From Pacificimonas sp963710205 (GTDB lineage: Bacteria; Pseudomonadota; Alphaproteobacteria; Sphingomonadales; Sphingomonadaceae): DNA of 64,000 nt. The DNA is taken from assembly GCA_963710205.1 (NCBI GenBank), contig CAVPZG010000006.1, forward strand, positions 1 through 64,000. Reading direction: 5' to 3'. Below, one piece after another: positions 6,252-13,192 of this stretch (position 1 is the first letter of the stretch; each line of letters begins with the position of its first letter). The translations under genes were made by a program, and so were the position numbers. The notes beneath the pieces are model-generated. The model was not told where the DNA came from, ran no database searches, and saw only the letters and a program-made list of their open reading frames with translations.

Positions 6252-8027
6252 ATGAGGCCGCTCACTCGCTATTTGCCGATTCTGGAATGGGGACGTACCT
6301 ATTCGACGGGTACCCTGACAAATGACGGTATCGCCGCGATTATCGTCACGATCATGCTGATCCCGCAGAGCCTCGCCTATGCATTGCTCGCGGGCCTACC
6401 GCCGCAGGTCGGTCTCTATGCGTCAATGCTGCCACTTATGGCCTACACGCTATTTGGTACAAGTCGCACGCTGGCTGTAGGCCCTGTAGCGGTCGTCTCG
6501 CTGATGACGGCGGCTGCGGCGGGTGCAATCGCTGCTCCTGGCAGCGCGGAGTATATCGGCGCTGCGCTCGCCTTGGCAATGATGTCAGGCATGTTCCTGT
6601 TCTTAATGGGGCTTTTCCGTCTCGGGTTCGTGGCCAATCTCCTCTCTCATCCTGTAGTATCCGGTTTCATTACAGCCAGTGGAATCCTAATCGCGACAAG
6701 CCAGCTCAAACATATTTTAGGTATCTCTGCCGAGGGTCAGACGCTACCAAGGCTGCTTAGCTCGCTCGCCGCGAGCATCGGTTCCGTCAATCTGCCGACA
6801 CTAATTGTCGGCTCATTGTCGATGCTCTTTCTGTTCTGGGTGCGCAGCGGCCTCCAGCCGCTTCTTTGCCGCTTGGGAACACCGGCTCGGCTAGCGGGCA
6901 TTACCGCAAAGTCCGGTCCGGTCCTAGCAGTAGTCGCGTCGACGGTTGCGGTGGTTTTTTTTGATCTTTCCTCGCAAGGCGTGAATACGGTTGGCATCAT
7001 TCCGAGTGGACTGCCGGCCATCCGGCTACCCGGCTTCGATCCAGCTCTTTGGAGCAGCCTGGCCGTCTCGGCGCTGCTGATTTCTATTATCGGTTTTGTT
7101 GAGTCGGTATCGGTGGCACAGACGCTTGCGGCGAAGCGGCGCCAGCGCATCAACCCTGATCAGGAACTAATCGGCCTCGGCGCCGCCAATATCGCCGCAG
7201 CGCTTTCCGGCGGCTATCCCGTTACTGGTGGCTTCGCCCGTTCGGTAGTCAATTTCGATGCCGGAGCAGAAACACCTGCAGCTGGTGCATTCACTGCTGT
7301 CGGCATCGCACTTGCGGCGCTTTTCCTGACGCCTCTAATCGAAGCGCTGCCCATCGCCGTTCTCGCCGCAACCATCATCGTGGCGGTTCTCAGCCTCGTC
7401 GATTTCGCCGTACCCAGGCGTCTTTGGACGTATTCAAAAGGCGATTTTGCTGCCAGCGCCTCGACCATTCTTGCGACGCTGCTGCTGGGGGTTGAGATAG
7501 GCGTGATAACGGGCGTCGCGATCAGTCTGATGCTGTATCTTTGGAACGCTTCGCGTCCGCATGCCGCAATCGTTGGCCGGATGCCGGAGACTGAACATTT
7601 CCGCAACGTCAAACGGCACCAGGTCTTCACGTTGCCGCATGTCCTCAGTATCCGCATCGACGAAGCATTGACTTATCTGAATGCCCGCTGGCTGGAGGAG
7701 TTCGTGCTCGAAGAGATTGCCGATCATCCGGACGTTACGGAAGTCGTCCTCATGTGTTCGGCGGTCAATGCCATTGACGCCTCGGCGCTGGAAAGCCTTG
7801 AAGCCATCAACCACCGGCTCGACGGTTCCGGCGGCCGCCTGCACCTGTCAGAGGTGAAGGGACCGGTCATGGACAAGTTACGCAGGTCACACTTCCTAGA
7901 TGAACTTACCGGCAGCGTATTTCTGTCGCAGAACGATGCTTACACATGTCTTGCCGAACTTCAGCGCGGAGACGGATCAGACAATGAAAATCGGCGCGAC
8001 CTCTGGTTACCGCGCGGGCTCATCTGA
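6252..8027 (+). CDS. SulP-family anion permease with STAS domain
   Basis: This 591-residue protein has a SulP transmembrane core (IMLIPQSLAYALLAGLPP near the N-terminus, roughly 10-12 helices up to about 430) followed by a cytoplasmic STAS domain with the segment SAVNAIDASALESLE. SulP proteins carry sulfate, bicarbonate or other anions. The ATG at 6252 is chosen because an in-frame ATG at 6150 lies inside the preceding gene and adds a non-hydrophobic tail; no strong ribosome site is visible. Placed after persulfide oxidation and YeeE/YedE genes, it may export or take up the sulfate or sulfite that is formed (inference). Confidence 0.88.
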   Translation: MRPLTRYLPILEWGRTYSTGTLTNDGIAAIIVTIMLIPQSLAYALLAGLPPQVGLYASMLPLMAYTLFGTSRTLAVGPVAVVSLMTAAAAGAIAAPGSAEYIGAALALAMMSGMFLFLMGLFRLGFVANLLSHPVVSGFITASGILIATSQLKHILGISAEGQTLPRLLSSLAASIGSVNLPTLIVGSLSMLFLFWVRSGLQPLLCRLGTPARLAGITAKSGPVLAVVASTVAVVFFDLSSQGVNTVGIIPSGLPAIRLPGFDPALWSSLAVSALLISIIGFVESVSVAQTLAAKRRQRINPDQELIGLGAANIAAALSGGYPVTGGFARSVVNFDAGAETPAAGAFTAVGIALAALFLTPLIEALPIAVLAATIIVAVLSLVDFAVPRRLWTYSKGDFAASASTILATLLLGVEIGVITGVAISLMLYLWNASRPHAAIVGRMPETEHFRNVKRHQVFTLPHVLSIRIDEALTYLNARWLEEFVLEEIADHPDVTEVVLMCSAVNAIDASALESLEAINHRLDGSGGRLHLSEVKGPVMDKLRRSHFLDELTGSVFLSQNDAYTCLAELQRGDGSDNENRRDLWLPRGLI

Positions 8028-8066
8028 ACTTGGCCGAACATATCAAAGAATCGCAGGAGAAGTGAC

Positions 8067-8519
8067 GTGCTGACGCGGATCGAACACTGGCTAACGCCAA
8101 ACGAAAACTTGCGGAGGTATGCTGACCCGGTGCTCCGGGTCAGCATTAGCCTGATTTTCATTATCGGCGGTCTCGGCCACTTTGGCGAGCATGATCTGAT
8201 GCTGGCCCGTATACATGATTCGCCTTGGCACAGTTGGATCTTGAAAGCAGGCGATCCTTCGCTGCTGCTATGGCTTTCAGGCGTCGTGTTCATCGTCGCC
8301 GGAACTGCACTGGCATTGGGGTGGAAAACACGCCTCGCCGCGCTGTCGCTTTTCGCCACACTCATCCCGATCACTGTGACCATTCATATTGCGCCGGGCC
8401 ATGTCGGGCCATTGTTCAAGAATGTAGCGATCCTCGGCGCGCTTTTCTTCATCTTTTGCCGCGGTGCAGGCCGTATCGCTCTCGATCGCGAAGCCAGTCC
8501 GGCCCCGACTTTAGCCTAA
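8067..8519 (+). CDS. DoxX-family membrane protein
   Basis: This 150-residue protein has four hydrophobic segments and a DoxX-like layout (RVSISLIFIIGGLGHF near the N-terminus). DoxX/DoxD relatives include a subunit of thiosulfate:quinone oxidoreductase, but many members have other or unknown roles. The GTG start at 8067 has AGGAG at 8055-8059. It follows the SulP gene by 39 bases and precedes the DsrE gene by 41, so it is likely the penultimate gene of the operon. A part in quinone-linked sulfur oxidation is possible but not shown by sequence. Confidence 0.75.
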   Translation: MLTRIEHWLTPNENLRRYADPVLRVSISLIFIIGGLGHFGEHDLMLARIHDSPWHSWILKAGDPSLLLWLSGVVFIVAGTALALGWKTRLAALSLFATLIPITVTIHIAPGHVGPLFKNVAILGALFFIFCRGAGRIALDREASPAPTLA

Positions 8520-8560
8520 GCAATCTTCCCCCCGTTTTATCAGCTAGAAGGAATGAGAGC

Positions 8561-9103
8561 ATGCGCATTTCCACGATTGCCTTTCTGACTGTCCTCGCCG
8601 TTGCGACGCCCGTCGCCGCGCAGCAAGAGAACTTCCATCCGGGGCCGGCCATAGAACGCTACGGCAAGATAGCGTCGGTCGAAGCTGATATGGAGATACC
8701 AAAGGGTACGGTTTTTAAAATTGCCATGGACGTCTCCGAGCAGGCTGAGCTTGGTAAGGTGAACAAGGGTATCGAGCGTGTCGCCCGGTTAGTGAACATG
8801 CTGGCCGCAGCCGGAATTCCCAAAGAGGACGTTCACATTGCACTGGTTGTCCACGGAGGCGCCGTCATCGATCTTCTGAAACCCGCCGTCTATGCCGAGC
8901 GACTGGAAGGGGAGGAAAGCGCCAACAGCGCCTTGTTGGCGACGCTGTTAGAACATGACGTTGAGATTTATATCTGCGGTCAAGCCGCTGCCGCTCATGG
9001 GGTTGAGAAGGGCGATGTCGTTGCCGGGGTGGAAACGGCTCTTTCGGCGATTACCGCGCATGCCCTTCTGCAGCAGCAGGGATATACGCTAAATCCATTC
9101 TGA
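8561..9103 (+). CDS. secreted DsrE/F-like protein
   Basis: This 180-residue protein has a clear signal peptide (residues 1-20, cleavage after PVAA) and a DsrE/F-like fold. A conserved-type Cys139 sits in EIYICGQAAAAHGV, where DsrE-like sulfur carriers hold their active cysteine. The ATG at 8561 has AGAAGG about nine bases upstream; a longer in-frame reading back to 8225 only runs over the DoxX gene in another frame. Being exported, it would work in the periplasm as a sulfur-binding or sulfur-transfer protein. It is the last gene of the sulfur cluster, 155 bases from the island end. Confidence 0.8.
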   Translation: MRISTIAFLTVLAVATPVAAQQENFHPGPAIERYGKIASVEADMEIPKGTVFKIAMDVSEQAELGKVNKGIERVARLVNMLAAAGIPKEDVHIALVVHGGAVIDLLKPAVYAERLEGEESANSALLATLLEHDVEIYICGQAAAAHGVEKGDVVAGVETALSAITAHALLQQQGYTLNPF

Positions 9104-9258
9104 GGTGCGTGTTCATGGCGACGGTCCAGATCTTCGAAGCCCGCACCTGGACTGCGACCAACCTTTTAAAGAACGCTCACCGATTTATGTGGCACTAAGC
9201 GAGGTATTTAGAAAGTGTCGAACTGAAAAAAGACGATAAATCAATATGATAAACCCCA
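9104..9258. other. gap between the sulfur genes and the att copy
   Basis: No recognisable gene. A 27-codon frame from the ATG at 9115 to the stop at 9196-9198 has no known relatives that I can name. The end of the stretch is AT-rich, which is common next to integrase attachment sites. No complete tRNA can be folded here: the stretch lacks a matching 5' acceptor strand. Confidence 0.5.
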
Positions 9259-9283
9259 GGTTCGAATCCCACCCTCTCCGCCA
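9259..9283 (+). repeat. attachment site: copy of the 3' end of a tRNA-Ser gene
   Basis: The 25 bases start GGTTCGAATCCC and end CTCTCCGCCA, the T-loop, 3' T-stem, 3' acceptor strand and encoded CCA of a tRNA-Ser. The 5' T-stem strand and everything before it do not match a tRNA. Translated backward the site yields AERVGFEP, the well-known false peptide of tRNA ends. Such copies are left when an element integrates into the 3' end of a tRNA gene, so this is the right att site of the island. Confidence 0.75.
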
Positions 9284-9365
9284 TCATACTGCGTCGTTTC
9301 CTGCTCGTATAAGATCGTTCAGGCAAACCGGCATACCGAACATCAAAAGACGCGGTTTTCTTGGC

Positions 9366-9521
9366 ATGGCGTTGGTAACTGGCATGTGTTTCTCGAACGA
9401 ACCCGGCATCTATCTGCCCGGAAAGTTCGGCGTTCGGCTGGAAGATTGCATCCACATGACAGAGGCCGGACCGAAATGGTTCTCCGTCCCGCCGCTGTCC
9501 ATTGACGACCCTGTGGGATAG
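9366..9521 (+). pseudogene. 3' remnant of an M24-family (Xaa-Pro) peptidase gene
   Basis: The frame ending in TAG at 9521 codes MCFSNEPGIYLPGKFGVR followed by LEDCIHMTEAGPK. This is the C-terminal metal-site region of creatinase/aminopeptidase P-type M24 peptidases, including the EPG and RLED elements that carry metal ligands. Only about 50 codons remain; the other 300 or more, including the first metal ligands, are absent. The stump starts about 80 bases after the att copy. The gene was probably truncated by an insertion or deletion at the island junction. It should not be functional. Confidence 0.7.
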
Positions 9522-9556
9522 CTGCGTTTGCGCGGGCGGCCTCCTGTGCCCATATC

Positions 9557-10561
9557 ATGGCCATGATACCATTCAGCATCCTTGATCTCTCGCCCGTCGT
9601 CGAAGGCGGAACGGTCCCGCAATCCCTCGCCAACAGCGCAAGGCTGGCTCAGGCGGGCGAGCGCCTCGGCTACAACCGCTACTGGCTGGCCGAACATCAC
9701 GGCATGAAGGGCATTGCCAGCGCGGCGACATCGGTCGTGATCGGTCATGTCGCGGCGGCGACCAGTACCATTCGCGTCGGTGCGGGCGGCATCATGCTGC
9801 CGAACCATGCGCCGCTCATCATTGCCGAGCAGTTCGGCACGCTCGACGCGCTGTTCCCGGGACGCATAGACCTCGGTCTCGGCCGCGCGCCGGGGTCGGA
9901 CGGTGTCGTCGCGCGCGCGATGAAGCGCGATCTGCATGCGGCTGCCGAACGCTTTCCGCAGGATGTCGCGGAACTCATGAGCTATTTCTCCGGCACGGGT
10001 CCGGTCACGGCAACGCCGGGGGAGGGGGCGAATGTTCCGGTCTGGATGCTGGGATCGAGCCTTTACGGTGCGCAGGTCGCGGCACATTTCGGCCTGCCCT
10101 ACGCCTTCGCCAGTCATTTCGCGCCCGCCGCCATGATGCAGGCGATCGAAATCTACCGCGACCGCTTCCAGCCTTCGGCGCAGCTGGACAGGCCCTATGT
10201 CATGCTGGGATTCAACATCATCGCCGCGGACACGGACGAGGAGGCGCAGTATCTGGCGACATCGCTGTTGCAGGCCTTCGTCAATCTGGGGCGGGGGATG
10301 CCGGGTCAGCTTCCCAGGCCCGTGGAGGGCTATGACAGGACGCTGCCCGCCGAAGCGAAGGCGCGCCTGGCCGGTGTGCTGTCCGCCAGCGCCATCGGGT
10401 CGCCGGACACGGTTGCCGATGCGACCAGTGCCTTCCTTGCGCGGACCGGCGCGGACGAACTCATCGTCGCCGGATCGCTGCATGATTTCGACAAGCGCGT
10501 CCGCAGCTATGAAATCGCTGCCGATGTTCGGTCGTCGCTGTCGCGGGCGAAAGCCGCTTGA
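9557..10561 (+). CDS. LLM-class flavin-dependent oxidoreductase (luciferase-like)
   Basis: This 334-residue protein has a luciferase-like TIM-barrel pattern: FSILDLSPV at the start, YWLAEHHGM near 42-50, RVGAGGIMLPNHAPL near 73-87 and FPGRIDLGLGRAPGSD near 101-116. Members use FMNH2 or F420 to oxidise varied substrates; the substrate is unknown. The start is ATG 9557, with a second in-frame ATG two codons on. The stop overlaps the TTG start of nadD, so the two genes are probably co-translated. It is the first intact backbone gene to the right of the island junction. Confidence 0.85.
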   Translation: MAMIPFSILDLSPVVEGGTVPQSLANSARLAQAGERLGYNRYWLAEHHGMKGIASAATSVVIGHVAAATSTIRVGAGGIMLPNHAPLIIAEQFGTLDALFPGRIDLGLGRAPGSDGVVARAMKRDLHAAAERFPQDVAELMSYFSGTGPVTATPGEGANVPVWMLGSSLYGAQVAAHFGLPYAFASHFAPAAMMQAIEIYRDRFQPSAQLDRPYVMLGFNIIAADTDEEAQYLATSLLQAFVNLGRGMPGQLPRPVEGYDRTLPAEAKARLAGVLSASAIGSPDTVADATSAFLARTGADELIVAGSLHDFDKRVRSYEIAADVRSSLSRAKAA

Positions 10562-11154
10562 GCCGCATCGGCCTGCTCGGCGGCTCGTTCAATCCCGCGC
10601 ATGGCGGGCACCGGCATATCTCCCTGCAGGCACTGAAACGGCTTGGGCTGGACGAGGTCTGGTGGCTGGTCAGCCCGCAAAACCCGCTGAAATCCGCCAG
10701 CGACATGGCACCGCTCGCCGCGCGCACGGGATCGGCGCGAAAGGCGGCCGGGAACGCGCGTATTCGGGTAACCACTCTCGAAAGCGACCTTGGCACGCGC
10801 TACTCCGTCGATACCGCGCGCGCCATCCTTCGCCGTTACCCGCAGCATGAGTTCATCTGGCTGATGGGGGCGGACAATCTGGCCGAACTGCACCGCTGGC
10901 GCGACTGGCGGCGCTTTGCCCGCACGCTGCCGATTGCGGTGATGGCTCGCCCCGCCTACATTGGCGCTGCCCGTCGCTCTCCGGCAATGGGCTGGCTCAG
11001 ACGCTTTCGCAAGCCCGCGAACCGCGCACGCCACTGGACCGAATGGAGCGCCCCGGCGATTATCTTCCTGCGAATTCCGCTCGATAACCGATCCGCCACC
11101 GCCATTCGCAAGGCGCGTCCCGACTGGGCGCGCACCTATCTTGAAAAGGACTGA
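10558..11154 (+). CDS. nadD: nicotinate-nucleotide adenylyltransferase
   Basis: This 198-residue nucleotidyltransferase joins nicotinate mononucleotide to AMP in NAD synthesis. It shows the GGSFNPAHGGH ATP-binding motif (residues 8-18), WWLVSPQNPLK and the conserved FIWLMGADNL. The TTG start at 10558 is embedded in the stop of the preceding oxidoreductase gene. It opens the classical alphaproteobacterial run nadD-rsfS-rlmH-envC. The C-terminal half has a short arginine-rich stretch near the proline-alanine hinge, otherwise normal. Confidence 0.95.
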   Translation: MSRIGLLGGSFNPAHGGHRHISLQALKRLGLDEVWWLVSPQNPLKSASDMAPLAARTGSARKAAGNARIRVTTLESDLGTRYSVDTARAILRRYPQHEFIWLMGADNLAELHRWRDWRRFARTLPIAVMARPAYIGAARRSPAMGWLRRFRKPANRARHWTEWSAPAIIFLRIPLDNRSATAIRKARPDWARTYLEKD

Positions 11155-11160
11155 TATCTC

Positions 11161-11634
11161 TTGCCCGCCGAATCAGTAACGCCTGCCATCAACATCCCCG
11201 ACGCGGATTCGACTGCGCTGCACGACCTTGTGCTTTCCAGCCTGGAAGACGACAAGGCCGTCGACCTCATCGACATCCCGCTTGCGGGGAAAAGCGAGAT
11301 TGCCGACCATATGGTGATCGCATCCGGCCGGTCGACCCGGCAGGTTGCGGCCATGGCGCAGAAGCTGTCGGAGCGGGTGAAGCAGCAGCTGGGTCGCCCC
11401 GTCCGGATCGAAGGGCTGCCCGCCGCCGACTGGGTCCTGGTCGACGCCGGCGATGTCGTGGTCCATCTGTTCCGCCCGGAAGTGCGGAGCTTCTACAATC
11501 TGGAAAAAATGTGGGGCGTCGAAAGCCCGGTCCCTGCCGATGCGCGTCCCGATGAGCGCGCGCTGGACGACGAGGACGCGAACGACGTGGACGCGGATGA
11601 AGAGGACGGGGAAGACTTTCCCGACGCCGTTTAG
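11161..11634 (+). CDS. rsfS: ribosome silencing factor
   Basis: This 157-residue RsfS (Iojap/DUF143) protein binds ribosomal protein uL14 and blocks joining of the subunits when nutrients are short. The core has KAVDLIDIPL, DHMVIASGRSTRQVAAMA and DWVLVDAGDVVVHLFRPE followed by FYNLEKMW. It carries an unusually long, highly acidic tail (about residues 127-157, rich in Asp and Glu), longer than in E. coli. The start is TTG 11161, seven bases after nadD. It is followed by rlmH after 10 bases, a conserved order. Confidence 0.93.
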   Translation: MPAESVTPAINIPDADSTALHDLVLSSLEDDKAVDLIDIPLAGKSEIADHMVIASGRSTRQVAAMAQKLSERVKQQLGRPVRIEGLPAADWVLVDAGDVVVHLFRPEVRSFYNLEKMWGVESPVPADARPDERALDDEDANDVDADEEDGEDFPDAV

Positions 11635-11644
11635 GCGGGGGTAG

Positions 11645-12067
11645 ATGCGCCTGCACATCGTAGCGCGCGGCAAGATCGGTCGCGGTCCCGAAGCCGATCT
11701 GGTTGCCCGCTACCAAAAGCGTATGCGTCCGCCGCTCATTCTGACCGAACTGCCTGAAACGGGCGGAAAGCTGCCTGACCCGCTAAATCCCAGCGTCATT
11801 GTCGCCGTTGACGAACGCGGCGAATCCCTTTCGTCATCCGCGCTTGCCAGCAGGATCGACGACTGGCGCGGTGCGGGAATGCGGGAGGCGCGCTTTTTCA
11901 TCGGCGCGGCGGACGGTCATGACGACGAATTTCGCGCTGGCGCCGATTTGCTGCTGTCATTCGGCAGGGCGACCTGGCCGCATCTGCTGGTCCGCGCGAT
12001 GCTGGCGGAACAATTATACCGGGCCGAAACAATCCTCGCTGGTCATCCCTATCATCGTGAAGGATAA
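11645..12067 (+). CDS. rlmH: 23S rRNA pseudouridine(1915) N3-methyltransferase
   Basis: This 140-residue SPOUT-class methyltransferase modifies pseudouridine 1915 in helix 69 of 23S rRNA. The family's ARGKIGRGPE start, DERGESLSSSALA, FFIGAADGHD and the C-terminal knot segment RAEQLYRAETILAGHPYHRE are all visible. It is slightly shorter than E. coli RlmH (155). It lies between rsfS and envC, the standard alphaproteobacterial arrangement, and ends 7 bases before envC. Confidence 0.93.
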   Translation: MRLHIVARGKIGRGPEADLVARYQKRMRPPLILTELPETGGKLPDPLNPSVIVAVDERGESLSSSALASRIDDWRGAGMREARFFIGAADGHDDEFRAGADLLLSFGRATWPHLLVRAMLAEQLYRAETILAGHPYHREG

Positions 12068-12074
12068 GGCGGTG

Positions 12075-13181
12075 ATGAAACCCGCACTTTGGCTCCTTCT
12101 GTCCAGTCTCTTCGTGTCTCCCGCGCTTGCCCAGGATGCGGACCGGGCCGAGGATGCTGCTCTGGAGGCGGACGAGAAGGCGCGCAGCCTGTCGCAAAAG
12201 GCCGCCGACGCCGGGGCGGAGGCGGATGCGACGCTCGCCAGGCGTACGGCGCTGGCGGCCGACGTACAGCAGGCGGAACGGCTCGCTACGCGGCTGGAGC
12301 GCCGGCTGACTGTCCTTGAAGCCCGCCGACGCAAAGAGCGCGCCGCCCTCGCCGCCAAGCAGGGCGAGGTGGCGCGGCTGCTTGCGGCGTTGCAAAGCAT
12401 GTCGCGCCGTCCGGCGGCTGCGGTCCTGCTTGCCCCCGAAGATGCCGTCGATACGGCGCGTGTCAATGCGCTGGTGACAGCCGTCAGGCCGGAGCTGGAA
12501 GCGCGCACGAAAGAACTGAATGCGGCGCTGGAAAGGACACGTCTGCTGCGGGAGACCGTGACGAAGCGGCAGGCGCAGCTGGACGCGGCAAAGGCGACGC
12601 TGGAAACCCGCATCGCCGCGCTCGACCGCGAAGAGGCCGCGCGCCGTGCCGCCGCCGCCGATATCGGTGCGGAAGCGGAGGCGGCGCGGGCGAAAACGCG
12701 CGAACTCGCTGCCAAGGCGCTGGAACTGCAGGGCCTCACGGTCGAGGAAACCGAGGATTTACGTCCGGATCGCCGCCTCATGTCCTACCGCCCGTCAGCC
12801 GCGGAAGTGGCGCGCGTTGGCTATCGCTCCCCGGCGGCGGGGCGCGTCACGCGGGGCTTCGGTTTCCCCAATCCGGTTGGCGTTCTGGAGCGCGGGGTCA
12901 GGGTGGCCACCCGCCCCCGGGCCGTCGTGACCGCTCCTGCGCCAGGCACGATTGCCTATGCGGGCGAGTTTCGCGGCTATGGCCGGATGGTCATCATCGA
13001 ACATGAAGGCGGCATGATCAGCCTGCTCTCCAGCCTCGACAGTCTTTCCGCCGATGTCGGCGACACGGTCGCGCGCGGTACGCCTGTCGGGCGGACCGGC
13101 AAGGAGGCGGAACTCTATGTCGAACTGCGCCGCCAGGGAACGCCCGTCGATCCGATGCTGTACATCCGGCGCGGCGGCTGA
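12075..13181 (+). CDS. envC: murein hydrolase activator EnvC family protein
   Basis: This 368-residue protein has a signal peptide (1-19, cleavage after ALAQ-like), a long Ala/Glu/Arg-rich coiled coil (about 20-235) and a C-terminal LytM (M23) domain (about 255-365). The LytM zinc ligands are lost: the usual H-x-x-x-D and HLHFE-like motifs read SLLSSLDS and LYVELRRQG. It therefore cannot cut peptidoglycan and should act as an activator of amidases during cell separation, as EnvC does. The start is ATG 12075 (GTG 12072 is possible). A ctpA peptidase gene that often follows in relatives is absent here. Confidence 0.88.
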   Translation: MKPALWLLLSSLFVSPALAQDADRAEDAALEADEKARSLSQKAADAGAEADATLARRTALAADVQQAERLATRLERRLTVLEARRRKERAALAAKQGEVARLLAALQSMSRRPAAAVLLAPEDAVDTARVNALVTAVRPELEARTKELNAALERTRLLRETVTKRQAQLDAAKATLETRIAALDREEAARRAAAADIGAEAEAARAKTRELAAKALELQGLTVEETEDLRPDRRLMSYRPSAAEVARVGYRSPAAGRVTRGFGFPNPVGVLERGVRVATRPRAVVTAPAPGTIAYAGEFRGYGRMVIIEHEGGMISLLSSLDSLSADVGDTVARGTPVGRTGKEAELYVELRRQGTPVDPMLYIRRGG

Positions 13182-13192
13182 CGCCGGACCGG

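Larger units (their letters stand above)
1..9283. mobile_element. right end of a genomic island inserted at a tRNA-Ser gene
   Basis: The segment ends at a 25-base copy of a tRNA-Ser 3' end (9259-9283) that has no tRNA body in front of it, the usual trace of an integrase-mediated insertion. The segment is visibly less GC-rich than the backbone from 9557 on. It carries accessory genes only: remnants of metal efflux and a sulfur cluster. No integrase or intact tRNA-Ser is in the window; they would be expected left of base 1. The left limit is unknown. The island call is inferred from the att copy and composition. Confidence 0.6.

Noticed and set aside
8225..8560. Upstream extension of the DsrE gene to 292 codons
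   Set aside because: It overlaps the DoxX gene in another frame, is Arg/His-rich, and would bury the signal peptide that begins at 8561.
9188..9283. Complete tRNA-Ser gene
   Set aside because: The 60 bases before the T-loop do not contain a matching acceptor strand, D-arm or anticodon arm; only the 3' part is present.
9195..9455. 86-codon minus-strand frame containing AERVGFEP
   Set aside because: AERVGFEP is the well-known false peptide produced by the antisense of a tRNA 3' end; it supports the att copy rather than a gene.
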